In this document: in pieces, positions 34,162-41,916 of the stretch
Numbering within the stretch: position 1 is the stretch's first letter
Layout of the letters: every line of letters begins with the position of its first letter
Source: JAMXLO01 sp037201625
GTDB taxonomy: Bacteria > Pseudomonadota > Alphaproteobacteria > Acetobacterales > Acetobacteraceae
Direction: 5' to 3'
Length of the DNA: 64,000 nt
Assembly: GCA_037201625.1 (NCBI GenBank)
Contig: JBBCGR010000003.1
Span: forward strand, 2,046,001 to 2,110,000
Made by a program: the position numbers and the translations under genes
Notes under the pieces: generated by a model
What the model saw: only the letters and a program-made list of their open reading frames with translations
Told to the model about the DNA's origin: nothing
Database searches by the model: none

Positions 34162-34895
34162 CTGAGGTGCTGCGCGCCGAGAACCTCACGCGCGTGCTGC
34201 CGGGCGAGGTGCCGGTGCCCCTGGTGCGCGGCGTCTCGCTCTCCATCCGGCGGGGAGAGTTCGTCTGCATCCAGGGGCCGTCCGGGTCGGGCAAATCCTC
34301 GCTGCTGTATTTGCTCGGGCTGCTGGACGTGCCGACCTCGGGGAAGGTGTGGCTGGACGGCGTCGACACATCGGCGTTCGGCGAGGACCAGTTGGCGCAG
34401 GTGCGCCTCGAGAAGCTGGGCTTCGTGTTCCAGTTCCACTTCCTGCTCGCCGAATTCACGGTGCTGGAGAACGTCGTGCTGCCGATGGCGAAGCTGGGCC
34501 GCCTGCCCGCCATCGAACAGCGGCGGCGGGCCGAGGCGCTGCTGGTGGAGTTCGGCCTGGCCGATCATATGGCGAAGCACCCGGACCAGTTGTCGGGCGG
34601 CCAGCGCCAGCGCGTGGCGATCGCGCGGGCGCTGGCCAACGAGCCGCTGGTGATCCTGGCGGACGAGCCGACCGGCAACCTCGACACGGCGGCCAGCCGG
34701 ATGGTGCAGGAGACGCTGAAGACCGCCGTGCGGGCCGGCAACAAGACGGTGGTGACCGTCACGCACGACCCCGAGTTCGCCCGCGCCGGCGACCGGATGA
34801 TCCGGATCGTCGACGGCCGCGTGGTCGATGCCGGCGAGAGCGACGGCGGCGAGGCGGGCGTGGTCGATGCGGACGGCGGCGACCGCGCGCGGTGA
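34158..34895 (+). CDS. ABC transporter ATP-binding protein (MacB/LolD type)
   Basis: 245 residues. Walker A GPSGSGKSSLL (~40), Q-loop GFVFQFHFLL (~91), signature LSGGQRQRVAIARAL (~144), Walker B LVILADEPTGNLD (~164) and H-loop VTVTHDPEFA (~198) are intact. The last ~25 residues are an Asp/Gly-rich tail. The start overlaps the permease stop by 4 bp, so adaptor, permease and ATPase form one operon. The cargo is unknown. Confidence 0.93.
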   Translation: MTEVLRAENLTRVLPGEVPVPLVRGVSLSIRRGEFVCIQGPSGSGKSSLLYLLGLLDVPTSGKVWLDGVDTSAFGEDQLAQVRLEKLGFVFQFHFLLAEFTVLENVVLPMAKLGRLPAIEQRRRAEALLVEFGLADHMAKHPDQLSGGQRQRVAIARALANEPLVILADEPTGNLDTAASRMVQETLKTAVRAGNKTVVTVTHDPEFARAGDRMIRIVDGRVVDAGESDGGEAGVVDADGGDRAR

Positions 34896-34905
34896 GAGCG
34901 GCGGC

Positions 34906-35658
34906 TCAGCCCACGAACGCGCCGCCGTTCACGTCCAGGATCGCGCCGGAGAAATAGCTCGCGGCCGGCGTGCACAGGAAGGCAATCGGCCAGGCGAGTT
35001 CGTCGGCGCGTCCCATGCGGCCGAGCGGCAGTTGGTTCGTGAGGGTGAAGCCGGTGGTCATCGCCGTCTGCACCGGTCCCGGTGCCACCCCGTTCACCAG
35101 CACGCCGCGGCCGACCGCCTGGCGCGACAGCAGTTTCACCAGCGTGTGCACCGCGCCCTTCGAGGCGGCATAGTCCGGCGGTGTGGTCAGCGCCGTGCCG
35201 CCCGTGCGGCCGGCCACCGATCCCACCAGGACGATGGCGCCGCCGCCGTGCTCGGCCATGTGGTCGATCGCGGCGGTGGCGATGGTCAGCGGCACGCGCA
35301 CGTTGATGTCCATCACGCGGTGGAACCGTTCCTGCCAGTCCGCGTCCTCGCGCCAGTAGCCGCTGGCCAGGATCGCCGCGCAATGCGCCAGGGCGTGGAT
35401 GCGGCCGCCGGCGAACAGCCCGGCGATGACCGCGTCCGACGTGAGGTCGCCCTGTTCGGCGGTGCAGGCCACGCCGAGCGGGGCGATATCGGCGCAGGTG
35501 TCGGCCAGCGGCGCCCGATCCACCAGCAGCAGGTCGGCGCCAAGCTGGGCGAGCGCCAGGGCGGCGGCCCGGCCGATGCCGCTCGCGGCCCCCGTGACGA
35601 GGACGCGGCGGCCTTGCAGGCTGAGGGGCGTCGGCAGCGCCGTGCCGGTGTCTGTCAT
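34906..35658 (-). CDS. short-chain dehydrogenase/reductase
   Basis: 250 residues. The cofactor motif is TGAASGIG (~22-29) and the structural element HCAAIL replaces the usual NAG. The catalytic Ser is in VLVGSVAGRTGG and the Tyr/Lys pair in YAASKGAVHTLVK (~165). NGVAPGPVQTAM and a C-terminal SGAILDVNGG complete a classical SDR. An acidic Asp after the second strand (LLLVDRAPLA) suggests NAD rather than NADP. The substrate is unknown; it is convergent to the exporter operon. Confidence 0.88.
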   Translation of the reverse strand: MTDTGTALPTPLSLQGRRVLVTGAASGIGRAAALALAQLGADLLLVDRAPLADTCADIAPLGVACTAEQGDLTSDAVIAGLFAGGRIHALAHCAAILASGYWREDADWQERFHRVMDINVRVPLTIATAAIDHMAEHGGGAIVLVGSVAGRTGGTALTTPPDYAASKGAVHTLVKLLSRQAVGRGVLVNGVAPGPVQTAMTTGFTLTNQLPLGRMGRADELAWPIAFLCTPAASYFSGAILDVNGGAFVG

Positions 35659-36049
35659 GACGGTATTCCTCCGTTTCGTTACGGCGTGAAGCGGCCCGAT
35701 CGATCGAGTTCCAGCATCGCACGCGCACTCGGGTGTGCAAGATGCAGGACGTCACCGGGATCGCTGCCTTGCTGCACGGTCCCGCCGCTTCCCGCGAGCA
35801 TTCGGGCCACGTGGCGTTCGTGGCGCTCACGGTTCTTGCCGGCATCATGGACGCCGTCACGCCGCTGCGCCGCGAGCACACCGTCGCCCTACGTGCGCGG
35901 GCCTGCGCCGCAGCAGGCCGTGCGGGCCTGTCCCCATCGCGGATGCACCATCGCTGCACGGCTGATGCTGGGAGGCGGCGGGCGCACGTTAACGCAATCT
36001 CAACCTCTTCGCGCTGCGCTGGGTCCGGCACCTCCTGGATCCCCGCAAA
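35659..36049. other. 391-bp stretch without a convincing gene
   Basis: Lies between the divergently oriented SDR and SPOR-lipoprotein genes. A plus-strand frame from an ATG near 35742 reads ~45 plausible residues (VTGIAALLHGPAASREHSG...) then turns into Arg/Ser-rich shadow sequence running into the lipoprotein gene, so I do not call it. GTTAACGC near 35987 is AT-richer and may belong to the lipoprotein promoter. Confidence 0.5.
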
Positions 36050-36766
36050 ATGGCCGGGCCGTCCGCACACCGCGTCTCCCTCGTCTGCGCAGCGCTGGCG
36101 CTGGCGGGGTGCGCCGGCCCCGTGCCGCCGCCGGCCGACCGGGCCATGCGGCTCGCCCCGACCGTGCGACTTGTGATGGGCCAGAATGTGGACGCGGCGC
36201 CGCTGCTGCCGGAACCGGGCGACATCTGGGCGGACCTCGCGTTCCTGAAGCACACGCTGCCCACCGCCACACCGATCGCCCACACGCCGGTCGCCGACAC
36301 GCTGGCCTCACACACGCCACCCTCGCTCGCGGACACACGGGCCGCGCGCACGCGGGTTGCGGACACACCGGCCCCGCAAACCCAGTCTCCGGAAAGCCAG
36401 CCTCCGGACACACAGCCTCTGAACCCACTGATGCGGCAAGTTTCCCAACGCCAGGACGTGCCGCCCGACGCGCCGGTGCGGCAGGCCCCGCAGCCACCGG
36501 CCGCACCCGCCGCCGGCACCATCCTGGTGCAACTGGCGGCCGCCGGATCGGAGGACGCGGCGCGCAGCGAGTGGCAGCACCTGCAGCAGCGCATGCCCGA
36601 CCTGATGGCCGAGCGCGTCGCGCTGGTGCTGCCGGTGGAGATGAACGGGCAGCGGCTCTGGCGCCTGCGCACCGGCGGCTTTCCCAGCACGGCTGAGGCC
36701 ATCGCCTTCTGCGGCCAGTTGCAGACCAGGCATGCCGCCTGCTGGGTCGTCCGCAGCGCCGCATAG
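36050..36766 (+). CDS. SPOR-domain lipoprotein
   Basis: 238 residues with a lipobox (LALAGC, Cys ~21) after a short signal sequence. Residues ~60-130 are a repetitive Thr/Pro/Ala/Asp/His linker (ATPIAHTPVADTLASHTPPS). The C-terminal ~75 residues form a SPOR fold: TILVQLAAAGSEDAARSEW, PDLMAERVALVLPVEMNG, LWRLRTGGFPSTAEAIAFC. SPOR domains bind glycan strands lacking stem peptides, typically at the division septum. The protein is probably anchored in the outer membrane facing the periplasm. RlpA-like catalytic motifs are absent. Confidence 0.78.
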   Translation: MAGPSAHRVSLVCAALALAGCAGPVPPPADRAMRLAPTVRLVMGQNVDAAPLLPEPGDIWADLAFLKHTLPTATPIAHTPVADTLASHTPPSLADTRAARTRVADTPAPQTQSPESQPPDTQPLNPLMRQVSQRQDVPPDAPVRQAPQPPAAPAAGTILVQLAAAGSEDAARSEWQHLQQRMPDLMAERVALVLPVEMNGQRLWRLRTGGFPSTAEAIAFCGQLQTRHAACWVVRSAA

Positions 36767-36838
36767 CGGCCACGCTTGCGCCTCCCGATGTCCGCCCTAC
36801 CATGCAGTAGGCAAACCTGCTCCTGGGAGGACAACGCA

Positions 36839-38029
36839 ATGATCACAAAATTCGACAGCCTGTACGCAGGCCATGTCGACCTCGACAACATCGGCTACGC
36901 CGGCACGCCGATCAACGACCGGCGCTATGACAACGCCCATCTGGCCACCGCGCTGGAGAAGGCGCAGTCGATGGCCACGCTGATGGATCGCCACGGCTAC
37001 AACGCGTTCTGGATGGCCGAGCACCACTTCCAGCGCGAAGGCACCGAGTGCATCCCCAACGTGCTGCTGATGGCGCTGCACCTCACGCATGTCACCAAGA
37101 ACCTGAAGATCGGCTGCGGCTTCAACATTGCGCCGATGTGGCATCCGCTGCGCCTCGCCGAGGACTACGCGATGGCGGACATCCTCTCGAACGGGCGGGT
37201 GATCTTCGGGCTGGGCCGCGGCTACCACACGCGCGAGGTCGAAACGTTCGGCGCGCCGCTGCTCGACCAGGATGCCAACCGGGAACTGTACGAAGAGCAG
37301 ACCGACATCATCTTCAAGGCGTTCAATGAAGAGTCGTTCAGCCACAAGGGCAAGCACTACACGCTGCCGCCGGAGGTGCCGTATCGCGGCTATACGCTGA
37401 AGGAACTGACGCTGGTGCCGCGGCCGCTGCGCCTGCCGGTGGAGACGTGGCAGCCGATCCAGGGCGGCAGCGCGCGCGCCCTGGAATTCATGGCCAAGCA
37501 CGGCATCCAGGGCATGGTCGGCGGCGGCTCGGCCGAGGGCGGTGCGATGCACAAGGTGGTGCTGGGCTGGCAGGAGGCGCATGCGAAGCAAGGCAAGCAC
37601 ATCGAACTCGGCGAGCGGCTGTGCTTCGGCTTCCATTTCTACATGGGCAACAGCCGCGCCGACGGAATCAATCGCGCACGCAAATATTACGAAGAAAACA
37701 TGAAGATGTTCGGCGAACTGCGCCTGGTGCGCTCGATGACGGACGAGCAGGTGGAGGTCATGCGGGATCCCAAGCGCGCGCCGTTCGCCAAGCTGCCGAA
37801 GATCGAGGACGCGGTGGCGGCGGGCGGCTTCCTGACCGGCAATGCGCAGGAGGTCATCGACCACCTGAAGGCGCTGGAGGAGAAGTATCCGGCGCTCGAC
37901 CGCATCTCCGTGTCGCTGTCGGTCGGCGTGCCGAAATCCGAGGCGCTCGAGCAGTTGCAGCGGTTTGCCGAGGAGGTGATGCCGGCGTTCCGCAAGACCG
38001 AGGCGCGGCAGCCCGAACTGGCGAAGTAG
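36839..38029 (+). CDS. LLM-class flavin-dependent oxidoreductase
   Basis: 396 residues from ATG 36839, with GGGAGG 8 nt upstream. The luciferase-like barrel is clear: FWMAEHHFQREGTECIPNVL (~60), IAPMWHPLRLAEDYAMADIL (~98), GRVIFGLGRGYHTREVETFG (~120) and WQPIQGGSARALEFMAKHG (~205). Uses reduced FMN to oxidise an unknown small molecule. The length and the EHHF motif fit the bacterial luciferase alpha-like subgroup. Monocistronic by spacing, followed by a hairpin. Confidence 0.88.
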   Translation: MITKFDSLYAGHVDLDNIGYAGTPINDRRYDNAHLATALEKAQSMATLMDRHGYNAFWMAEHHFQREGTECIPNVLLMALHLTHVTKNLKIGCGFNIAPMWHPLRLAEDYAMADILSNGRVIFGLGRGYHTREVETFGAPLLDQDANRELYEEQTDIIFKAFNEESFSHKGKHYTLPPEVPYRGYTLKELTLVPRPLRLPVETWQPIQGGSARALEFMAKHGIQGMVGGGSAEGGAMHKVVLGWQEAHAKQGKHIELGERLCFGFHFYMGNSRADGINRARKYYEENMKMFGELRLVRSMTDEQVEVMRDPKRAPFAKLPKIEDAVAAGGFLTGNAQEVIDHLKALEEKYPALDRISVSLSVGVPKSEALEQLQRFAEEVMPAFRKTEARQPELAK

Positions 38030-38039
38030 CCCGCACTCC

Positions 38040-38070
38040 CGTCGTGGCCGGCCCCGTGCTGGCCACGACG
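38040..38070. terminator. hairpin downstream of LLM oxidoreductase gene
   Basis: Perfect 10-bp arms CGTCGTGGCC (38040-38049) and GGCCACGACG (38061-38070) with an 11-base loop, ten bases after the stop. No T-tract. The rest of the 218-bp gap to 38247 shows nothing I can name. Confidence 0.5.
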
Positions 38071-38247
38071 ATCGAGCGACGCTGCGTTGCGCAAAGGAAC
38101 GAACACACTCCTGACCGGACGGCCGCCTCGTGCCGGTTCACATGGCACTGGATCATCACCTCATGCGTCCCCGCCGCAGCGGGCAATTGCGATGATTGTG
38201 CCGTTCGTCTTTATCATCCGCCTGCTTGACTGGAGAGGCGACGCGGC

Positions 38248-38640
38248 ATGGACCGATTTACCGGGAGTTGCCTGTGCGGCGACGTCCGCATCGTGGCATC
38301 GGGCCGCCCATACCGGGTTGGGGTCTGTCACTGTCTCGACTGCCGCAAGCACCATGGGGCGCTGTTCCACGCATCGGCGTGGTTCCCCCAGGATGCGGTG
38401 ACGATCAGTGGCGAAACCCGCGACTACGCCGGGCGGTCGTTCTGTCCCCGCTGCGGCTCGCCCGTTCTCGGGCGCAGCGGGGACGAGATCGGCGTGAACC
38501 TCGGCGCCTTCGATGCGCCCGACCAACTGATGCCAACCTACGAAAGCTGGACCATCCGTCGCGAGTCCTGGCTGCCGCCGTTTCCGCTCACGCGACGCTA
38601 CGACCGCGACCGTGACGCCTCGCGCCGTTCCGAGGAGTAG
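38248..38640 (+). CDS. GFA-family (CENP-V/Gfa-like) zinc protein
   Basis: 130 residues. The zinc ligands are in the family pattern: GSCLCGDVRI (~7), CHCLDCRKHHGALFHASAW (~27) and SFCPRCGSPVLGR (~64). The family is named after glutathione-dependent formaldehyde-activating enzyme, but most members, including this one, have no proven substrate. It is alone, with no formaldehyde-oxidation genes nearby. The N-terminal MDRFTGSCLCG is typical, supporting the chosen start. Confidence 0.88.
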   Translation: MDRFTGSCLCGDVRIVASGRPYRVGVCHCLDCRKHHGALFHASAWFPQDAVTISGETRDYAGRSFCPRCGSPVLGRSGDEIGVNLGAFDAPDQLMPTYESWTIRRESWLPPFPLTRRYDRDRDASRRSEE

Positions 38641-38734
38641 GTCGCTGCCGGGACCGCGCCGATCCGGCAGGTCGCGGCAGGACAGACGCCTCGCCCGCCG
38701 GCACGGGAGTTGGATCGGTTCCTCTGCGCACGGG

Positions 38735-38880
38735 TCACAAGAGAAGATTATCGCTTTTTGACCACCCCTCCTTGCCTGTCCACGAAAACTCCTTCTCTTC
38801 TGTAGGACTATTACCGGCGCAGCATGCTCGCCGGAGCAGAGGAGCCGGACGTATCCGATGGCCCGCAAGGCAATTTTTCT
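38735..38880 (+). promoter_or_regulatory. AT-richer leader upstream of the siroheme/sulfite-reductase operon
   Basis: The 258-bp gap 38641-38898 contains a block of unusually low GC (GATTATCGCTTTTTGACC, ACGAAAACTCCTTCTCTTCT) in a ~70 % GC neighbourhood. AGAGAAG (from ~38741) and CTTCTCT (~38791) could pair. It probably holds the promoter and any regulator site for the operon. No known riboswitch was recognised. Confidence 0.3.
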
Positions 38881-38898
38881 CTCCCGGCGTGTGCTGCG

Positions 38899-39441
38899 AT
38901 GATTCCTGTCGCGCTGGATGCATCGGCGGTGGCAGTGGCTGTCGCGGGACGCGGTCCCGCCGCGCTGCGCCGGTTCCTCGCATTGCGTGCCGGCGCGCGC
39001 GAGGTGACGCTGTATTCGGACCATCCGGAGGACCTGGCCGCGGCCGGCGCGGCCCTCCGGCCACGGCTGCCGGTGTGTGGCGATCTGGCGGCACTGCACG
39101 CGCTGTGGATCGTCGGCTTGCCCGACGACCAGGCCGCAGGCCTTGCCGCCCAGGCCCGAGCGGCACGCGTGCTGGTCAACGTCGAGGACCGCCCGGCGCT
39201 GTGCGACTTCCATAACGTCGCCGAGGTGCGCCGCGGCGACCTGCTGCTGACGGTCTCGACCGCCGGCGCCAGCCCCGGCCTCGCCGCGCGCATCCGCGCG
39301 CGACTGGAGACCGAGTTCGGTCCGGAATGGGCCGACCGCCTCACGCTGCTGCGTTCCCGCCGGGCCGCCTGGCGCCATGACGGCCAGGACGTGAAGGCGC
39401 AGACCGACGCCTTGCTGCAGGCCAGCGGATGGCTGGCATGA
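38899..39441 (+). CDS. precorrin-2 dehydrogenase / sirohydrochlorin ferrochelatase-type protein (CysG N-terminal domain)
   Basis: 180 residues if started at ATG 38899 (an ATG at 38824 adds 25 poorly conserved residues). The NAD-binding segment VAVAVAGRGPAALRRFLAL has GxGxxA, and VLVNVEDRPALCDF and LLLTVSTAGASPGLAARIR match the CysG/Met8 dehydrogenase domain. It is shorter than the usual ~210 residues, lacking part of the C-terminal dimerisation helices. It oxidises precorrin-2 to sirohydrochlorin and may insert iron. It overlaps cobA by 4 bp, so the two halves of CysG are separate coupled genes here. Confidence 0.82.
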   Translation: MIPVALDASAVAVAVAGRGPAALRRFLALRAGAREVTLYSDHPEDLAAAGAALRPRLPVCGDLAALHALWIVGLPDDQAAGLAAQARAARVLVNVEDRPALCDFHNVAEVRRGDLLLTVSTAGASPGLAARIRARLETEFGPEWADRLTLLRSRRAAWRHDGQDVKAQTDALLQASGWLA

Positions 39442-40223
39442 CCGTCGCACCCGGCACCGTCTGGCTGGTGGGCGCGGGTCCCGGCGATCCCGGCCTGCTC
39501 ACGCTGCACGCCGCGCGCGCCCTCGCCGCGGCCGATGTGGTGCTGCACGACGCACTGGTCTCGCCGGAGATCCTGGCGCTCGCACCGCAGGCACGGCTGG
39601 AGCCGGTGGGCAAGCGCGCGGGCGGGCGCAGCACGCCGCAGCTTCGCATCAATGAGCGGCTGATCCGGCTGGCGCAGGAAGGCAAGCGCGTGGTGCGGCT
39701 GAAGGGCGGCGACCCGCTGGTGTTCGGCCGCGGCGCCGAGGAGGCATTGGCGCTCGCCGCCGCCGGCATCCGCTTCCGCATCATTCCCGGCATCAGCGCC
39801 GGCATCGGCGGCACGGCGGCGGCCGGGATTCCGGTCACGCATCGCGGCCTGGCGCACAGCGTCGCCTTCGTCACCGGCCACGATGCGAGCGGCGCGCTGC
39901 CGGCGCTCGACTGGCCTTCCCTGTCGCGCGGCGCCGATGTCCTGGTGCTCTACATGGCGCTGCGCCGGATCGGCGAGATCGCCGCCCATCTGCGCGCGGC
40001 GGGCCGCGGCGCCGATGAGCCGGTGGCCTTCGTCACCGAGGCGACCACGCCACGTCAGCGCGTCCTCGTCACCATGCTGGGCGACGCGGCGACCGCAGCC
40101 GCCACGATTCCGCAGGACGCGCCGACGCTGATCGTGATCGGGCCGGTGGTCGCGCTGCGACCGCTGCTCGCCGGTTGGCAGGAGACCGCGCCGCCGACCG
40201 AAGGAGAACGTCATGCTGCCTGA
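39438..40223 (+). CDS. cobA: uroporphyrinogen-III C-methyltransferase
   Basis: Adds two methyl groups to uroporphyrinogen III to give precorrin-2. At 261 residues from ATG 39438 it overlaps the upstream stop by 4 bp (ATG 39429 is an alternative). VWLVGAGPGDPGLLTLHAARAL, VVLHDALVS, VRLKGGDPLVFGRGAEE and IIPGISAGIGGTAAAGIPVTHRG are hallmark SUMT motifs. The 3' end overlaps cysJ by 11 bp. With the dehydrogenase upstream and cysJI downstream, its product is most likely committed to siroheme for sulfite reductase. Confidence 0.94.
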   Translation: MTVAPGTVWLVGAGPGDPGLLTLHAARALAAADVVLHDALVSPEILALAPQARLEPVGKRAGGRSTPQLRINERLIRLAQEGKRVVRLKGGDPLVFGRGAEEALALAAAGIRFRIIPGISAGIGGTAAAGIPVTHRGLAHSVAFVTGHDASGALPALDWPSLSRGADVLVLYMALRRIGEIAAHLRAAGRGADEPVAFVTEATTPRQRVLVTMLGDAATAAATIPQDAPTLIVIGPVVALRPLLAGWQETAPPTEGERHAA

Positions 40224-41916
40224 GAGCGCGCCCTTCCCGGCAGATCAGATCACCGCGCTGAACCGCATCATCTCCGGCAGCAGCGCTGAGCAGCGGTCGT
40301 GGCTGAGCGGGTTCCTCGCCGGCTACCAGGCGGCCACCGCGCCGCAGCCGGCCGCCGCCGCCCCGCCGGCGCGGCGTGCCCCGCTGACGATCCTGTTCGC
40401 CAGCGAGTCGGGCAATGCCGAGGCGCTGGCGGATGCAGCGCGCAAGGCGGCGGGGAAGCTCGGTTTCGCCGCCCGCGTACTGGACACGGCGGATGCCACG
40501 CCGGCGCAGGTGGCCGCGGCGCAGAACCTCCTGGTGATCGCCAGCACCTGGGGCGAGGGCGACCCCCCGCAGCGCGCCATCGACTTCTCCGCCGCGCTGA
40601 TGGCCGATGACGCGCCGCGCTTCGAGGGCGTGCGCTATGCCGTGCTGGCGCTGGGCGACCGCGCCTATGCCAAGTTCTGCGAGACCGGCCGGTTGTTCGA
40701 CGAGCGGTTCGCAGCACTGGGCGCGAAGCGGGTGGCGGACCGGATCGAGTGCGACCTGGACTACGAGGCGCCGGCCGCGGCATGGCTCGACGCGACGCTC
40801 GGCACGCTCCAGGCGGAGGTCGGCGAGAAGGAGGCGGGCGCCGTCATCCATGTGGATTTCGCCCGGCCGGCCGCCGGCGGTGCCGCCTGGACCCGGACGC
40901 GCCCGTTCGAGGCCGAGATCACCGAGCGCATCCGGCTGTCCGGCAGCCGGTCCACTTCGGATACCTGGCATGTGGAACTGTCGCTCGCCGGCGCCGGCAT
41001 CGACTACGAGCCAGGCGATTCCCTGGGCTTCGTTCCGGTCAACGATCCGAAGCTGGTCGACGCGGTGCTCGCCGCGACCGGGCATTTCGGCGATGCGCCG
41101 CTGCGGACAAAGTTGCTGGAGCAGTACGACCTCACGACGCTGACCGCGCCGAAATTCGCCGAGTACAACGGCAACGGTTCGCTGGTGCGGCAGGACGGCT
41201 GGCAGGTCATCGACATGCTGGAAGCGGCGCCGCGCAAGCTGACCGAGCCGCAGCTTCTGTCGCTGCTGCGGCCGCTGGCGCCCCGCTACTACTCGATCGC
41301 CTCCAGCCGCAAGGCGGTGCCGGACGAGGCGCATCTGCTGATCGCGGCGGTGCGCTATGCGGCGCATGGGCGGGAGCGCAGCGGCGTCGCCTCGGTGGAT
41401 GTGGCCGAGCGGCGCAAGGCGGGCGACCGGCTGCGCGTGTTCCTGAAGCCCAACCCGCATTTCCGCCTGCCGGCCGATCCGGCGCGGCCGGTGATCATGA
41501 TCGGTCCCGGAACCGGCGTCGCACCGTTCCGCGCCTTCATGCAGGAGCGCGATGCGGTCGGCGCGCGCGGGCGCAACTGGCTGGTGTTCGGCCATCGCAA
41601 CTACACGCACGACTTCCTGTACCAGCTCGAATGGCAGGACCTGCTGAAGCGCAACGTTCTGACGCGGCTGGATGTCGCATTCTCCCGCGACCAGCCGGAG
41701 AAGCGCTACGTGCAGCACGCGCTGTGGGACGCCCGCCGGGAGCTGCATGCGTGGGTGCAGGACGGTGCCGCGATCTACGTGTGCGGCGACGCCAACGCCA
41801 TGGCCAAGGACGTGCACGCAGTGCTCCAGCAGATCCTCGGCGAACAGGGTCGCGACGGCGTGGCAGCACTCGACGCGCTGCGGCGCGAGGGAAGGTATCT
41901 CCGCGATGTCTACTGA
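40213..41916 (+). CDS. cysJ: sulfite reductase (NADPH) flavoprotein subunit
   Basis: 567 residues. The flavodoxin domain (~57-200) has LFASESGNAEALA, ASTWGEGDPPQ and LGDRAYAKFCETG. The FAD-binding domain has PRYYSIASS and the GVAS region near residue 395, and the NADPH domain has IGPGTGVAPFRAFMQER (~435), WLVFGHRN and YVCGDANAMAKDV (~520). Transfers electrons from NADPH through FAD and FMN to CysI. It overlaps cobA upstream and cysI downstream (11 bp each). Confidence 0.93.
   Translation: MLPESAPFPADQITALNRIISGSSAEQRSWLSGFLAGYQAATAPQPAAAAPPARRAPLTILFASESGNAEALADAARKAAGKLGFAARVLDTADATPAQVAAAQNLLVIASTWGEGDPPQRAIDFSAALMADDAPRFEGVRYAVLALGDRAYAKFCETGRLFDERFAALGAKRVADRIECDLDYEAPAAAWLDATLGTLQAEVGEKEAGAVIHVDFARPAAGGAAWTRTRPFEAEITERIRLSGSRSTSDTWHVELSLAGAGIDYEPGDSLGFVPVNDPKLVDAVLAATGHFGDAPLRTKLLEQYDLTTLTAPKFAEYNGNGSLVRQDGWQVIDMLEAAPRKLTEPQLLSLLRPLAPRYYSIASSRKAVPDEAHLLIAAVRYAAHGRERSGVASVDVAERRKAGDRLRVFLKPNPHFRLPADPARPVIMIGPGTGVAPFRAFMQERDAVGARGRNWLVFGHRNYTHDFLYQLEWQDLLKRNVLTRLDVAFSRDQPEKRYVQHALWDARRELHAWVQDGAAIYVCGDANAMAKDVHAVLQQILGEQGRDGVAALDALRREGRYLRDVY

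Noticed and set aside
35733..36176. 147-residue plus-strand frame ahead of the SPOR lipoprotein
   Set aside because: Only the first ~45 residues look protein-like. The rest is Arg/Ser/Pro-rich and overlaps the lipoprotein gene out of frame.
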